A stretch of 64,000 nucleotides of DNA from Bacillota bacterium (GCA_023401925.1 JAEXDA010000081.1:1-64000); one strand, 5' to 3'. Counted from the stretch's first letter, positions 43,455-51,916 are shown. Program-made: numbers and translations. The notes: generated by a model not told the origin, from the sequence alone.

Positions 43455-44921
43455 ATGAATACTGCAAAAAAACCAAATATACTTTGGATTTGTACAGACC
43501 AACAGAGATTCGACTCATTAAATTCAAGCGGTAATAAATTTGTTGAAACACTCAATATCGATAGAATCGCTCAAAATGGTGTCTTCTTTGAAAATGCCTA
43601 TTGCAACAGTCCGACATGTGCACCCAGCCGGGCAAGCTTTTTGACAAGCCGGTATACTCGAACTTGCAGACTGCGGGAAAACGGGCAGAAGATCCCCCAG
43701 GAGGAAAAACTGGTTACGAAAATGCTTCAGGAAAACGGGTATGTTTGTGGTTTATCCGGAAAATTGCACCTTGCCCCTAATAATCCGATGGTCTGCAAAG
43801 CTATGGAAGAGCGCGTAGATGACGGATACTCTGTTTTCCACTGGTCACACGGCGCGCATAAAGGATGGCAAAATCAGGAATATTTCCAATGGCTAAGAGA
43901 AAAAGGGAAAAGGTTTAAAACCGATCATGTTGAAGGGACCACCGAGGTGGACTATGGTATGGATGAGGAAGACCATCAGACTACCTGGTGTGTACAAAAA
44001 GCTATTAACTTTATAGAAGCTACAAAAGAGGACGGGTATCCATGGGAGTTCTCAATTAATTTGTTCGACCCGCACCATCCCTTCGATCCGCCGAAAAAAT
44101 ATTTAGAAAAATATCAAAAAATGTTGGAAAAGATTCCTCTTCCAAATTATAAGCAGGGAGAATTGGAAGATAAACCGATATTCCAAAAGATGGACCATAA
44201 GGCAGCATACAATAACCACGATTCGGAAAACGCAAAGTATGATTACGATGGTATGTCCGACTATGAGCACAGGCTGGTAAGAGCAGCGTATTGGGCGATG
44301 ATAGACCTTATCGACAAACAGGTTGGAAGACTCTTGGAGTGTCTGGAGAGGACAGGGCAACTGGATAATACCATCATCATTTTCATGTCCGATCATGGTG
44401 AAATGTTGGGGGATCACGGAATTTACTTGAAAGGGCCTTACTTTTATGAACCTATGGTAAAGGTGCCTTTGATTATATCATGGCCGGGAGGAAATATAAA
44501 AAAGGGACTTAGGAGTAAAGCGCTTGTGGAATTACTGGATTTAACTCCGACATTGCTTGAAATGCTTGAGATTCCTAGATATCCCGGGATGCAGGGTAAG
44601 TCCTTCTTGAAGATTCTGACTGGCGAGAGTGACCCGGGCTTTCATCGGGACAGTATTTTTTGTGAATATCTCAATTCGATGAACTGGCATAAAGATCCAC
44701 CAGCCTATGGAAGTATGGTTACCGATGGTAAGTTCAAGCTGGTCAAAATGCATTCCACTGGAGAAGGCGAGCTGTACGATTTGGTGAAAGATCCAACGGA
44801 GACAAATAATCTCTGGAAGGATGAAGGCTATAAAGATGTGAAGCTGAAAATGTTGGATTTACTTTGTGACAGAATGTGCTTCACGATGGATCCGCTACCT
44901 GTAAGACAAGCTCCCTGGTGA
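43455..44921 (+). CDS. Type I sulfatase (formylglycine-dependent), cytoplasmic
   Basis: 488 residues. Sulfatases hydrolyse sulfate esters using a formylglycine made from Cys or Ser. Here the signature is Cys55-Ala-Pro-Ser-Arg (TCAPSRASFLTSRYTRT), with metal ligands in the N-terminal ICTDQQRFD and in FMSDHGEMLGDHG. A Cys-type site can be matured by an anaerobic radical-SAM sulfatase-maturating enzyme, which is not in this window. There is no signal peptide, so it desulfates imported material. ATG 43455 follows aggagaa. It is cotranscribed with the importer. Exact substrate unknown. Confidence 0.92.
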   Translation: MNTAKKPNILWICTDQQRFDSLNSSGNKFVETLNIDRIAQNGVFFENAYCNSPTCAPSRASFLTSRYTRTCRLRENGQKIPQEEKLVTKMLQENGYVCGLSGKLHLAPNNPMVCKAMEERVDDGYSVFHWSHGAHKGWQNQEYFQWLREKGKRFKTDHVEGTTEVDYGMDEEDHQTTWCVQKAINFIEATKEDGYPWEFSINLFDPHHPFDPPKKYLEKYQKMLEKIPLPNYKQGELEDKPIFQKMDHKAAYNNHDSENAKYDYDGMSDYEHRLVRAAYWAMIDLIDKQVGRLLECLERTGQLDNTIIIFMSDHGEMLGDHGIYLKGPYFYEPMVKVPLIISWPGGNIKKGLRSKALVELLDLTPTLLEMLEIPRYPGMQGKSFLKILTGESDPGFHRDSIFCEYLNSMNWHKDPPAYGSMVTDGKFKLVKMHSTGEGELYDLVKDPTETNNLWKDEGYKDVKLKMLDLLCDRMCFTMDPLPVRQAPW

Positions 44922-44938
44922 AAATAAGTTTGGTTTTT

Positions 44939-45066
44939 CCGGTTCTTAGTAACCGCCATTGAATGTTGGGCATATATTATCATTGAAGGTTAGCCGAGAG
45001 CAAAACTCTTTGCTCAATAAAATTCTTTGAAGTGAGTGTTGTTTGATGAGTGTTGCCGAATTTTAA
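44939..45066 (+). pseudogene. Truncated duplicate of feoA leader and start
   Basis: Matches 45486-45614 throughout: ccggtt at the left end, then catatattatca, gaggttagccgagagcaaaac in near-identical form, and a start codon. In this copy the frame reads Met-Ser-Val-Ala-Glu-Phe-stop (45046-45066), so only six codons of FeoA remain. It is either the stub of a former second feoA operon or a duplicated regulatory segment. Confidence 0.75.
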
Positions 45067-45224
45067 CCAATCCGACTTTTATTTGGCGAATCGTTTAAGT
45101 GAAAATGTTGTCACAGAGAAACTAGTTTCGAAACTGCCTTTTTGATCCCCTCTAAAGTGGTGGAGGGAATCAGGAAAAACTCAAGGGTACTCGGTGGTTT
45201 TGAAGTTTAAGGTGTGTGGTAAGC

Positions 45225-45371
45225 GTGCTGAGCATAAAAAAAATCAATTTACGGATATTACGTATGATGTCGTTGGGGGCATTTTTAGTCCTCTTTATAA
45301 AATACCTTGTCATCACTATCCCCTGTCTGGTTGCAACTGCTGTCATTACTCGGTTTTTGTATCCGAAATAA
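45225..45371 (+). CDS. Possible small membrane peptide (48 aa)
   Basis: GTG 45225 to TAA 45369-45371. The product would have a basic N terminus (KKINLRILRMM) and one hydrophobic segment (GAFLVLFIKYLVITIPCLVA), ending in a basic tail. A weak aaggtg lies 10 nt upstream. It stands between the two feoA-type leaders. It could be a chance frame or the remnant of a longer membrane protein. Confidence 0.25.
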   Translation: MLSIKKINLRILRMMSLGAFLVLFIKYLVITIPCLVATAVITRFLYPK

Positions 45372-45431
45372 TCCAAGGATAAGTTCAAAAGAGCATGACA
45401 TACCGGAAAGAAGAGTAGTTTGGCGATTTAG

Positions 45432-45471
45432 AAACGGTTGGAGAAATTAATTCTCCAACCGTTTACTTTTT
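45432..45471 (+). terminator. Terminator upstream of feoA
   Basis: A 14-bp stem (aaacggttggagaa at 45432-45445 with ttctccaaccgttt at 45451-45464) followed by a T-run. A degenerate relative follows feoB at about 48189-48220. Confidence 0.85.
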
Positions 45472-45592
45472 TGAACTATATTATCCGGTTTTCAGTAACC
45501 ATCTCTGAATGATGTTCATATATTATCACTGAGGTTAGCCGAGAGCAAAACTCTTGGCGAAAATAAAATTTTTTTGAAGGGAGCACTATTCG

Positions 45593-45832
45593 ATGAGTAT
45601 CGCCGAATTTGAATTATCTTGCCTTCCGATTGGAAGAATCGCTGAAGTGATGGATGTGAGCGCGGAGGGAGCAACCCGTAACCGCCTTTTGGATTTGGGT
45701 TTGGTTCCTTCAACTATTGTAGAAGCGATTCGTAAAAGTCCAATCGGGGACCCGGTAGCCTATAAGATCCGAGGGGCTATTATTGCCTTGCGCTCAGAAG
45801 AAAGCCGTCAAATAAAAGTACGTTCAATTTAA
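45593..45832 (+). CDS. feoA: Ferrous iron transport protein A
   Basis: 79 residues; a small cytoplasmic SH3-like protein that assists FeoB-mediated Fe(II) uptake. Typical features are LSCLPIGRIAEV at the N terminus, RNRLLDLGLVPSTIVEAIRKSPIGDPVAY in the middle and an IALRSEESRQIKV end. It heads the feoA-feoB operon, with a gaaggga site before ATG 45593. The leader contains tgttcatatattatcac, which may be a degenerate Fur or DtxR operator. Length is standard. Confidence 0.93.
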   Translation: MSIAEFELSCLPIGRIAEVMDVSAEGATRNRLLDLGLVPSTIVEAIRKSPIGDPVAYKIRGAIIALRSEESRQIKVRSI

Positions 45833-45911
45833 CGAATAAATTTACTTTGCAACTGCCGGAGTGAGAGCTTGGCTTGGCTAGTTGCGGCAAAATAAAGAAG
45901 GAGGTTTTGGG

Positions 45912-46724
45912 GTGGGACTTACAGCCCAATCGAGTGGCTTAGCCGCTTTTTTAGAGGAACTCAAGCAAAATTCGGGAATTAAGGCTGACGCGGTGATTGC
46001 ACTCGCCGGCAATCCGAATACCGGCAAAAGTACGGTTTTTAACGGTTTAACCGGACTTAACCAGCATACCGGCAATTGGCCCGGCAAAACCGTAATTTTA
46101 GCTAAAGGCAATTATCAGCACCAAAACAAAAATATCACTTTGGTGGATTTGCCGGGAACATATTCGTTACTTGCCAATTCCACCGATGAACAAGTGGCCC
46201 GGGACTTTATCTGCTTCGGCAATCCCGATGCCGTCGTGGTGGTGGCCGATGCCACCTGCCTGGAACGGAATTTAAATCTGGTTTTACAGGTCATGGAAAT
46301 TACACCGCAGACAATCCTCTGTTTAAATTTAATGGATGAGGCCAAACGAAAGAGGCAGGAGATCGATTATTCCAAGTTAGAAAGCATTTTAGGCATACCG
46401 GTTGTTCCTACGGCTGCCAGAAATAAAACCGGCTTGAATGAATTGAAAGGCGCCATCCATAAGGTGGTTTTTGAAAAATGGTGTAGCCGGCCAAAACAGC
46501 TGGTATATCAAGAAAACATCGAGAAGGCTGTCGCTGAAATCCAAAAAGATCTTGAGCTCTTGTTGCCGGGAAACTTTAACAGCCGCTGGATGGCTTTGCG
46601 ACTTTTAGACGGAGACGCAACAATTATCCAGGAGATGTCCCGTTATTTGCAAAACCTGCAAAAGCCGACTAACCGTCACGAACCGTTACGGCTTAAAAGC
46701 GGGGAGGTGAATTGCTGTGAATAA
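45912..46724 (+). CDS. feoB: FeoB N-terminal part: G-protein domain as a separate gene
   Basis: 270 residues from GTG 45912, 8 nt after gaaggaggt; the frame is open to 45882 but that lacks a ribosome site. It carries the FeoB GTPase: G1 GNPNTGKS (33-40), G2 region HTGNWPGKT, G3 DLPG (79-82), G4 NLMD (139-142) and the helical regulatory domain. In most bacteria this is fused to the membrane channel (about 750 residues); here it ends and overlaps the channel gene by 8 nt. The overlap implies coupled translation and a two-subunit Fe(II) transporter. Some Firmicutes have such split FeoBs, so this is not obviously a recent mutation. Confidence 0.92.
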   Translation: MGLTAQSSGLAAFLEELKQNSGIKADAVIALAGNPNTGKSTVFNGLTGLNQHTGNWPGKTVILAKGNYQHQNKNITLVDLPGTYSLLANSTDEQVARDFICFGNPDAVVVVADATCLERNLNLVLQVMEITPQTILCLNLMDEAKRKRQEIDYSKLESILGIPVVPTAARNKTGLNELKGAIHKVVFEKWCSRPKQLVYQENIEKAVAEIQKDLELLLPGNFNSRWMALRLLDGDATIIQEMSRYLQNLQKPTNRHEPLRLKSGEVNCCE

Positions 46725-48105
46725 TTTGGCGACCGAATTGAACCAAGTGGAGGCTAAAGCCCAAATTCTTCGCAATCAGTTAGGGCTGGTGCGGGATCAA
46801 GTAGTAAAAAATATTTATCAACAAGCCCAGGAGATTGCGGGAAATGTGGTGACCATTCAAAATAAGAAGCGAGATTTGGATCGAAAGATCGATAATATCG
46901 TTACCTCGAAAATCATTGGCTACCCTTTGATGATTGCCTTGCTGAGCCTGGTTTTCTGGCTGACTATCAGCGGCGCTAATGTACCCTCGGAAATGATCGC
47001 CAATGTTCTTTTCGGATTGCAGGATCGCTTGACCGGGTTTTTCTTATGGGCTGGCGCGCCGGCCTGGTTGCACGGAGTCCTGGTGTTAGGAATGTATCGC
47101 GGCTTGGCTTGGGTTGTATCGGTCATGTTGCCGCCGATGGCGATTTTTTTCCCGCTGTTCACCTTCCTCGAAGATTTGGGCTATCTGCCCCGGATTGCTT
47201 TTAATCTTGACAAACTTTTTAAAAAGGCCGGAGCCCATGGAAAACAAGTACTCACCATGTGTATGGGATTTGGTTGTAACGCCGCGGGGATTATTGCTTG
47301 CCGGATTATCGAGTCGCCCCGGGAACGGTTGATTGCGATATTAACCAACAACTTTGTTCCCTGTAACGGGAGATTTCCCACACTGATTGCTTTGGCGGCG
47401 GTGTTCATGGGAGCGTTTGTGAGCGGTTATAACAGTTTTGCCGCTTCGGCTCTAGTGGCCGGAGTCGTTGTAGTTGGGATTCTGGTTACTTTGGCGGTAT
47501 CTTGGGTTTTATCAAAAACTTTATTGAAAGGGGTTCCGTCCACTTTTACTTTGGAGTTGCCGCCTTACCGCTTGCCTAAGATGGGTTCGCTGCTCATTCG
47601 TTCCGTGCTGGATCGTACGCTATTTGTCTTAATGAGGGCCGTGGTCGTGGCAGCGCCAGCCGGAGCGCTGACCTGGGTATTGGCGAATATTTATATCGGA
47701 GATCTTAGTATTCTCGGGCATGCGGCGGGATGGCTCCAAGGTTTCGGCCATTTGATCGGATTGGATGGTTTCATTATCCTGGCTTTTTTGTTGGGTTTGC
47801 CCGCCAATGAGATTGTGGTGCCAATTCTGATTATGAGTTATCTATCCCAGGGTGCCATGGTGGAATTGGACAGTATTGATGCGCTACGGCAACTCTTTCT
47901 CAGTCATGGCTGGACCTGGTTGACGGCTTTCAATATGATCTTGTTTTCGCTGTTGCATTTTCCCTGTGCCACAACGTTGTTAACCATTCGCAAAGAAACC
48001 CAAAGCGTCAAATGGACTTTGCTGGCGGCTATCATACCCACCGGTGTCGCTATCCTGGTATGCTTTCTGATTACTCAGTTAGTACGGGCGTTAGGTCTGG
48101 TTTAA
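46717..48105 (+). CDS. feoB: FeoB C-terminal part: membrane channel as a separate gene
   Basis: 462 residues; GTG 46717 after ggggaggtg. A coiled-coil-prone N terminus (about 1-60), then the FeoB membrane domain with two Gate modules: MLPPMAIFFPLFTFLEDLGYLPRIAF, MCMGFGCNAAGI with the conserved Cys, ESPRERLIAILTNNFVPCNGRFP, and the second gate GLPANEIVVPILIMSYL. It lacks the GTPase, which is supplied by the preceding gene. The combined length (about 732) equals that of a one-piece FeoB. Role: Fe(II) import across the cytoplasmic membrane, important under anaerobic conditions. Confidence 0.92.
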   Translation: MNNLATELNQVEAKAQILRNQLGLVRDQVVKNIYQQAQEIAGNVVTIQNKKRDLDRKIDNIVTSKIIGYPLMIALLSLVFWLTISGANVPSEMIANVLFGLQDRLTGFFLWAGAPAWLHGVLVLGMYRGLAWVVSVMLPPMAIFFPLFTFLEDLGYLPRIAFNLDKLFKKAGAHGKQVLTMCMGFGCNAAGIIACRIIESPRERLIAILTNNFVPCNGRFPTLIALAAVFMGAFVSGYNSFAASALVAGVVVVGILVTLAVSWVLSKTLLKGVPSTFTLELPPYRLPKMGSLLIRSVLDRTLFVLMRAVVVAAPAGALTWVLANIYIGDLSILGHAAGWLQGFGHLIGLDGFIILAFLLGLPANEIVVPILIMSYLSQGAMVELDSIDALRQLFLSHGWTWLTAFNMILFSLLHFPCATTLLTIRKETQSVKWTLLAAIIPTGVAILVCFLITQLVRALGLV

Positions 48106-48238
48106 GTTCTGAATGAAATAATTTTTAGTATAGGCTAAACTGAAATTATCAGGCGGCGGACTTAAACTTAACCGATGGAACGGCTGAAAGCGGTTGGAGA
48201 AATTAAATTCCCCAACCTTTGCATTGTATTAAACTTGC

Positions 48239-48484
48239 TCAGCTCATCAGTTCTGTTTTTACTTGTTGAATTTCGTTGAGACTGGCAGGGGCGGCTGGAT
48301 TATAGAATCTTTTATGAACCGCGGTTTGATAGATTTGATATTGCCGTTGTTCATCCTGATTTCTCATTTGCTGGATGGTTGACCGCAGTTCTGTGTTGTC
48401 GGTTTCGGCAATAACGTTGGCATAGGTAGCCAGGCTGCCTTTGATCATGGCCAGGTAATCATTGATCATGTCTTTTTCGTTCAT
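48239..48484 (-). CDS. CotF-like spore coat protein
   Basis: 81 residues. Resembles the C-terminal half of the CotF/spore-coat family: DMINDYLAMIKGSLATYANV, QDEQRQYQIYQTAVHKRFYNPA and an EIQQVKTEL end. These proteins are structural parts of the endospore coat. A cctcc-complement Shine-Dalgarno (aggagg on the minus strand) precedes the ATG. It lies 11 nt downstream of a related small gene, so the pair is an operon. This supports a spore-forming host. Confidence 0.8.
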   Translation of the reverse strand: MNEKDMINDYLAMIKGSLATYANVIAETDNTELRSTIQQMRNQDEQRQYQIYQTAVHKRFYNPAAPASLNEIQQVKTELMS

Positions 48485-48495
48485 GATGGGACCTC

Positions 48496-48681
48496 CTATT
48501 GTAAAAATGTCAGCAGTTTTTGTTTTGAATTTCTTGCCGCTGCCGCGTCTTGGTGAAACATTTGCTGGAGTTGCATGTCGTTACAGCTTTGGGCATAGGC
48601 TTCAAGTTTGTTGGCCACCGTCGCGTGGGCGCCGATCAGATGGCGGAGATTCTGAAGTTCGACTTGGGTTAATTGAGGCAA
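48496..48681 (-). CDS. Small CotF-related spore coat protein
   Basis: About 61 residues from TTG 48681, 8 nt after aaaggag; a GTG nine bases upstream overlaps the ribosome site. The sequence LTQVELQNLRHLIGAHATVA and AYAQSCNDMQLQQMFHQDA matches the N-terminal half of CotF-type proteins. Together with the next gene it makes a two-part coat protein, as seen in many clostridia. Confidence 0.75.
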   Translation of the reverse strand: MPQLTQVELQNLRHLIGAHATVANKLEAYAQSCNDMQLQQMFHQDAAAARNSKQKLLTFLQ

Positions 48682-48915
48682 AGAACTCACTCCTTTCGAG
48701 TTTAGTATGGCGGGAACACATTTTGGTTATGCATTTGATGGATGAATCTGGCGGATAGTTCCAGCTTTTTATCGAGCTAAATCCATTATAGACCAGCGAT
48801 AAGCTTCCTCTACCCGCCTCTTTAGTAAGCGACTTTGCGATCAAGTAATTCCGGCACCGGATGTTCTGAATCTTGGATCGGTAATCAAGGCCGTTTTTGA
48901 ATCGATTCTCAATCG

Positions 48916-49332
48916 TTGGATATCTGGGGGCATGGGAATCATCGCCACTCACCTTGTGCTGAAAAGCGAGAAATTCTTGATTTGAACAAGATCCAACACT
49001 TTTTTAATCTCCTTGTCTTTCGCGAGGTGGAACTTGATGGGCGAGAATTTGCGTACACAATTTGGGGATTAGGAACCGTGCATTGCAGCGTCAGAATCTT
49101 GTACCAGGAAGGATTGGAAACCACCTGGTTGATAAATGGCCAAATTCGGACTCGCCGTTTTTCAGCAGCCGTTCCCGGGTATCCGAGAGGGAATCATTAT
49201 CTACCCGAGAGTCGCGTATATATACCGAACCGTTGCGTATATCTACCCGAGAGTCGCGTATATATACCGAACCGTTGCGTATATCTACCCGAGTTTTCAA
49301 GCCGCAGTTATGCCACCGAAAGCCTCATATAA
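48916..49332 (+). CDS. Hypothetical protein with tandem-repeat tail (doubtful)
   Basis: 138 codons. The middle (NKIQHFFNLLVFREVELDGR to GLETTWLINGQIRTRR) has plausible globular composition, but no family is recognised. The tail translates the 42-bp tandem repeat in frame as two copies of LPESRVYIPNRCVY. No clear Shine-Dalgarno precedes the ATG. It could be a remnant of a gene or a chance frame. Confidence 0.3.
   Translation: MDIWGHGNHRHSPCAEKREILDLNKIQHFFNLLVFREVELDGREFAYTIWGLGTVHCSVRILYQEGLETTWLINGQIRTRRFSAAVPGYPRGNHYLPESRVYIPNRCVYLPESRVYIPNRCVYLPEFSSRSYATESLI
49201..49293 (+). repeat. 42-bp tandem repeat, 2.2 copies
   Basis: Unit from ctacccgagagtcgcg to accgttgcgtatat, at 49201-49242 and 49243-49284, with a 9-nt third start at 49285-49293. 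The two full copies are identical. The length is a multiple of three. Confidence 0.92.
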
Positions 49333-49445
49333 TTGCCAGTCGAAAGGACATGGATGTCGAAACCCATCTATATGAGTTGAAATAAATAATTTGAGCAAAA
49401 GACAAAACAAGTACCTAGGCTGACTGTAGGTCTATACCTCTCTCG

Positions 49446-49570
49446 CGGGGCTGTCCCAAAAGTAAATTTTAACGATAAAGAAATACAATATATTGAAGTC
49501 AAACCATTCGAGGAAGCTATATATTGTATTTCTTATTGATTTTGAATTGCTTTTTAGACAACCTCGAACT
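49446..49570. mobile_element. MITE-like palindromic element, second member
   Basis: Left end ggggctgtcccaaaag and right end, on the other strand, gaggttgtctaaaaag form imperfect inverted termini. The interior stem is agaaatacaatatat / atatattgtatttct. It is related in plan and end sequence to 16539-16642, but diverged. Confidence 0.6.
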
Positions 49571-49747
49571 CTCCCCCAATGGAGCTTTTTAATGAAGTGG
49601 ATTCAGCGGGAGAGTAACCCCACGCACTAAGTGCGTGCTGCCTTCGAGGCCAAAAATCTTTTAGAGGTCAGCGGCTTCGAACTTAAGTTCGCGGTTACTC
49701 TTCCACTGAAACAACTACTTTGAACAACATCATTGGGGAAGAGCTCG
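49565..49747. repeat. Large imperfect inverted repeat (55-nt arms)
   Basis: Left arm 49565-49619 and right arm 49693-49747 are reverse complements over 55 nt with some mismatches; the clearest parts are cgaactctcccccaatg against its near-complement, and gggagagtaacc against ggttactcttcc. The 73-nt centre has further small hairpins (gcactaagtgc, cgaacttaagttcg). It could be a fold-back mobile element or a structured RNA. Confidence 0.75.
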
Positions 49748-49994
49748 CCTTTAAAAAAGGCGCAAGTTAGGTTAAATAGGCGTTCACTTTCTAACAGTGA
49801 TTACTACTGACAATAACAAAATTTAATTCAACATATATAGCAACCCTGGATGAATAAAGAGAGGCCCGGACGCCTATCCAAAATTTATTTTCAATGCTCC
49901 GTAGTCTGTCCAACAAGGCCTATCAGCCCTCAATTCCAGCCAGTTCCCTTTAAGGGATAGGGTAAATAGACCCACCTTTAGCCGGCTTCCACAC

Positions 49995-51137
49995 TTAAAA
50001 TCGAATAAAGATTTTCTTCCGATACATCCAGTATAAAAGCACCCACCCGATAAAAAAGGTGACCAGCGAAGAAAATAATCCTCCCCATTGTCCAAGCGCC
50101 CGGGAATTCCAGCCGAAAAGCCCTTCGAAAACCTTATTCCAGGGGACTGCATTCACCGCCAAATAAATAAAAATCGAATTCAGCCCAATCACGATAAATG
50201 GAAAAGCCCATTTTTGAAAGCCCCTCACATCAATCAGCCAGTAGAACAAAGCCAAGACGATGGTGCTCAATCCGCCGGTCACCAAAGTAAACGAACTGGT
50301 CCAAATCAGTTTACTGATGGGCAGGACCAATCCCCACAACAGCCCGGCTCCCAGCATCAATAGACCGGTTAACCCTAAGAAAGCAGTCTTGAAAGACGCA
50401 CCCTGCGACGAAAAGCCCGTTTTCCGCCAGTCTTTTTTCAGCCAAAATCCGGCAAATACACCGATCTGGCAACTGACAAGGGCCGGGAATGTACTTAATA
50501 AGCCCTCCACATCCCAAGTGCCGTAATATTTCCTTCCCGGCAAAAAAAGCTTATCAAAATAATTGGCGAAATTAGCTTCCGGTGGGTACCATACCCCGGC
50601 CCCATATCCGGGCACGGCCCCGAATTTTAAGATCAACCAATAGCCCAAAAGAATCATCACCGCAATAAAAACCTGATGTCGTTTCCTCACAAAAAGCGTT
50701 AAAGTGGCCGCCCCGCAGTAGCATAGAGCAATTCGCTGTAATATCCCCATCAAACGGACGTTGGTCAACCAACCCTGCAAACTCAAACCGGAATTGCTCA
50801 AATACAAACCGCATAAAAAAAGCAAAAAGGTCCGCCGCAAAATGCGCAATAAGATTTGAGCACGTCCCTGGCCCCGCTTCATATGATTCTCAATGGAATA
50901 CGCGATGGAAACTCCGGTCACAAAAATAAACATCGGATAAATTAAATCATAAAAGGTAAATCCGATCCATTTCGTATGATTCAATTGGGCCGCCAGAATC
51001 CGGCTCAGGGGAAAATTAAGGCGGGCAAAGGCGTCGGCGATTTTCTCCCCTCCAATGATCCAAAACATATTCAATCCGCGTAACGCGTCCAAAGAAGCTA
51101 AACGCTTTCCGGTAAATTTGGTTGGTTGATTTTTCAT
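49995..51137 (-). CDS. HGSNAT/DUF5009-family membrane acyltransferase
   Basis: 380 residues with about ten membrane helices. Resembles heparan-alpha-glucosaminide N-acetyltransferase and bacterial NagX-like proteins, which move acetyl groups from cytoplasmic acetyl-CoA to sugars across the membrane. Hallmarks: RLASLDALRGLNMFWII at the N terminus, a first-loop region with TFYDLIYPMFIFVTGVSI, RILRRTFLLFLCGL, RLMGILQRIALCY and DVEGLLSTFPAL. A role in acetylating cell-wall or imported amino sugars is possible. It stands alone on the minus strand, preceded by a weak ribosome site. Family firm, substrate unknown. Confidence 0.85.
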   Translation of the reverse strand: MKNQPTKFTGKRLASLDALRGLNMFWIIGGEKIADAFARLNFPLSRILAAQLNHTKWIGFTFYDLIYPMFIFVTGVSIAYSIENHMKRGQGRAQILLRILRRTFLLFLCGLYLSNSGLSLQGWLTNVRLMGILQRIALCYCGAATLTLFVRKRHQVFIAVMILLGYWLILKFGAVPGYGAGVWYPPEANFANYFDKLFLPGRKYYGTWDVEGLLSTFPALVSCQIGVFAGFWLKKDWRKTGFSSQGASFKTAFLGLTGLLMLGAGLLWGLVLPISKLIWTSSFTLVTGGLSTIVLALFYWLIDVRGFQKWAFPFIVIGLNSIFIYLAVNAVPWNKVFEGLFGWNSRALGQWGGLFSSLVTFFIGWVLLYWMYRKKIFIRF

Positions 51138-51281
51138 CGATTTAAACTACTCAAATAACCCGATTATATTCCACAAAATACCATTTTCAGCTTTTCCACG
51201 CTTTTTTCCAGAAACTTTTTTCATGGCAAAGCATTCACCGCTTCTTTCATAATCATAGATCCATATCCGAAAACACCACGG

Positions 51282-51770
51282 TTAGGTTTGACCCCCGGAT
51301 ATCCTGGCAAACTTATAAAAACGCATCTTCAAATAAACGGCCAACCCAAAGTGAATCGCTAAAGAAACCAAAAAGGTTCCGGCATAATTCCAATGATAAT
51401 AAACTAACATCCGATTCCAAATCTGAAGAAAATGGACGGCCACAGCCAGCGCAGGGAAAAAAAGAATCATCAGCAGTCGGATGAAAGGATTTTGATATCG
51501 GATAAAAAAATGGGCAAAGAAAATCTCTGCCGGGGCCCAGGCGGCTGAAAGAATTATGGGTATCCGCCCCAGATAGAAAAAATCTATTTTGCGAAAAACC
51601 CACAAACCCAACCAATTTTGCATCACTAACAAGAGAATAATCGCAATACCCAGCCCGCTTATGAATCCGAAGAGGAGCCATTTTTTGATTTCCTGCCAAG
51701 GAACAGTAAGAAGCATCAATATAAATGCTCCAATGAAAGTGATCAACCCCACGAAATGTTCGAAATGCAC
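51282..51770 (-). CDS. Hypothetical membrane protein (162 aa)
   Basis: 162 residues with about five hydrophobic helices (GLITFIGAFILMLLTVPW, FGFISGLGIAIILLLV, LIRLLMILFFPALAVAVHFL, AGTFLVSLAIHFGLAVYL). I do not recognise the family; it resembles small integral membrane proteins of unknown role in Bacillota. It lies about 140 nt upstream of the acyltransferase on the same strand, so they may be cotranscribed. Confidence 0.65.
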   Translation of the reverse strand: MHFEHFVGLITFIGAFILMLLTVPWQEIKKWLLFGFISGLGIAIILLLVMQNWLGLWVFRKIDFFYLGRIPIILSAAWAPAEIFFAHFFIRYQNPFIRLLMILFFPALAVAVHFLQIWNRMLVYYHWNYAGTFLVSLAIHFGLAVYLKMRFYKFARISGGQT

Positions 51771-51916
51771 TCCGGTACCTCTTTCTCGGTAATCTATCTT
51801 TTCCGGTTTTTCATAAGATACCCAACCCGCCGCAAAAAATGATCACATTTGAGTTAATTTACAAGCTCGCTTTATTTTCCGCCATTTACCCTTTTTTACG
51901 GTAATTTATCGGATCA

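Larger units (their letters stand above)
44922..45592. other. Intergenic region with duplicated feoA leader
   Basis: Holds a truncated duplicate of the feoA 5' region (44939-45066), a possible 48-codon membrane peptide (45225-45371), a terminator hairpin (45432-45471) and the genuine feoA leader (45486-45592). The leader segment around tatattatca resembles half of a Fur box. Confidence 0.5.
48690..49994. other. Repeat-rich intergenic region
   Basis: About 1.3 kb between coat genes and the acyltransferase. It contains a doubtful open frame (48916-49332), a 42-bp tandem repeat, a MITE-like element, and a large imperfect inverted repeat, each listed separately. No RNA gene was recognised. Confidence 0.5.

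Noticed and set aside
48602..48952. 116-codon minus-strand open frame
   Set aside because: It overlaps the better supported small coat gene in another frame and has no family features.
49201..49293. Possible CRISPR array
   Set aside because: The 42-bp units are directly adjacent with no spacers, and there are only two full copies and no cas genes.
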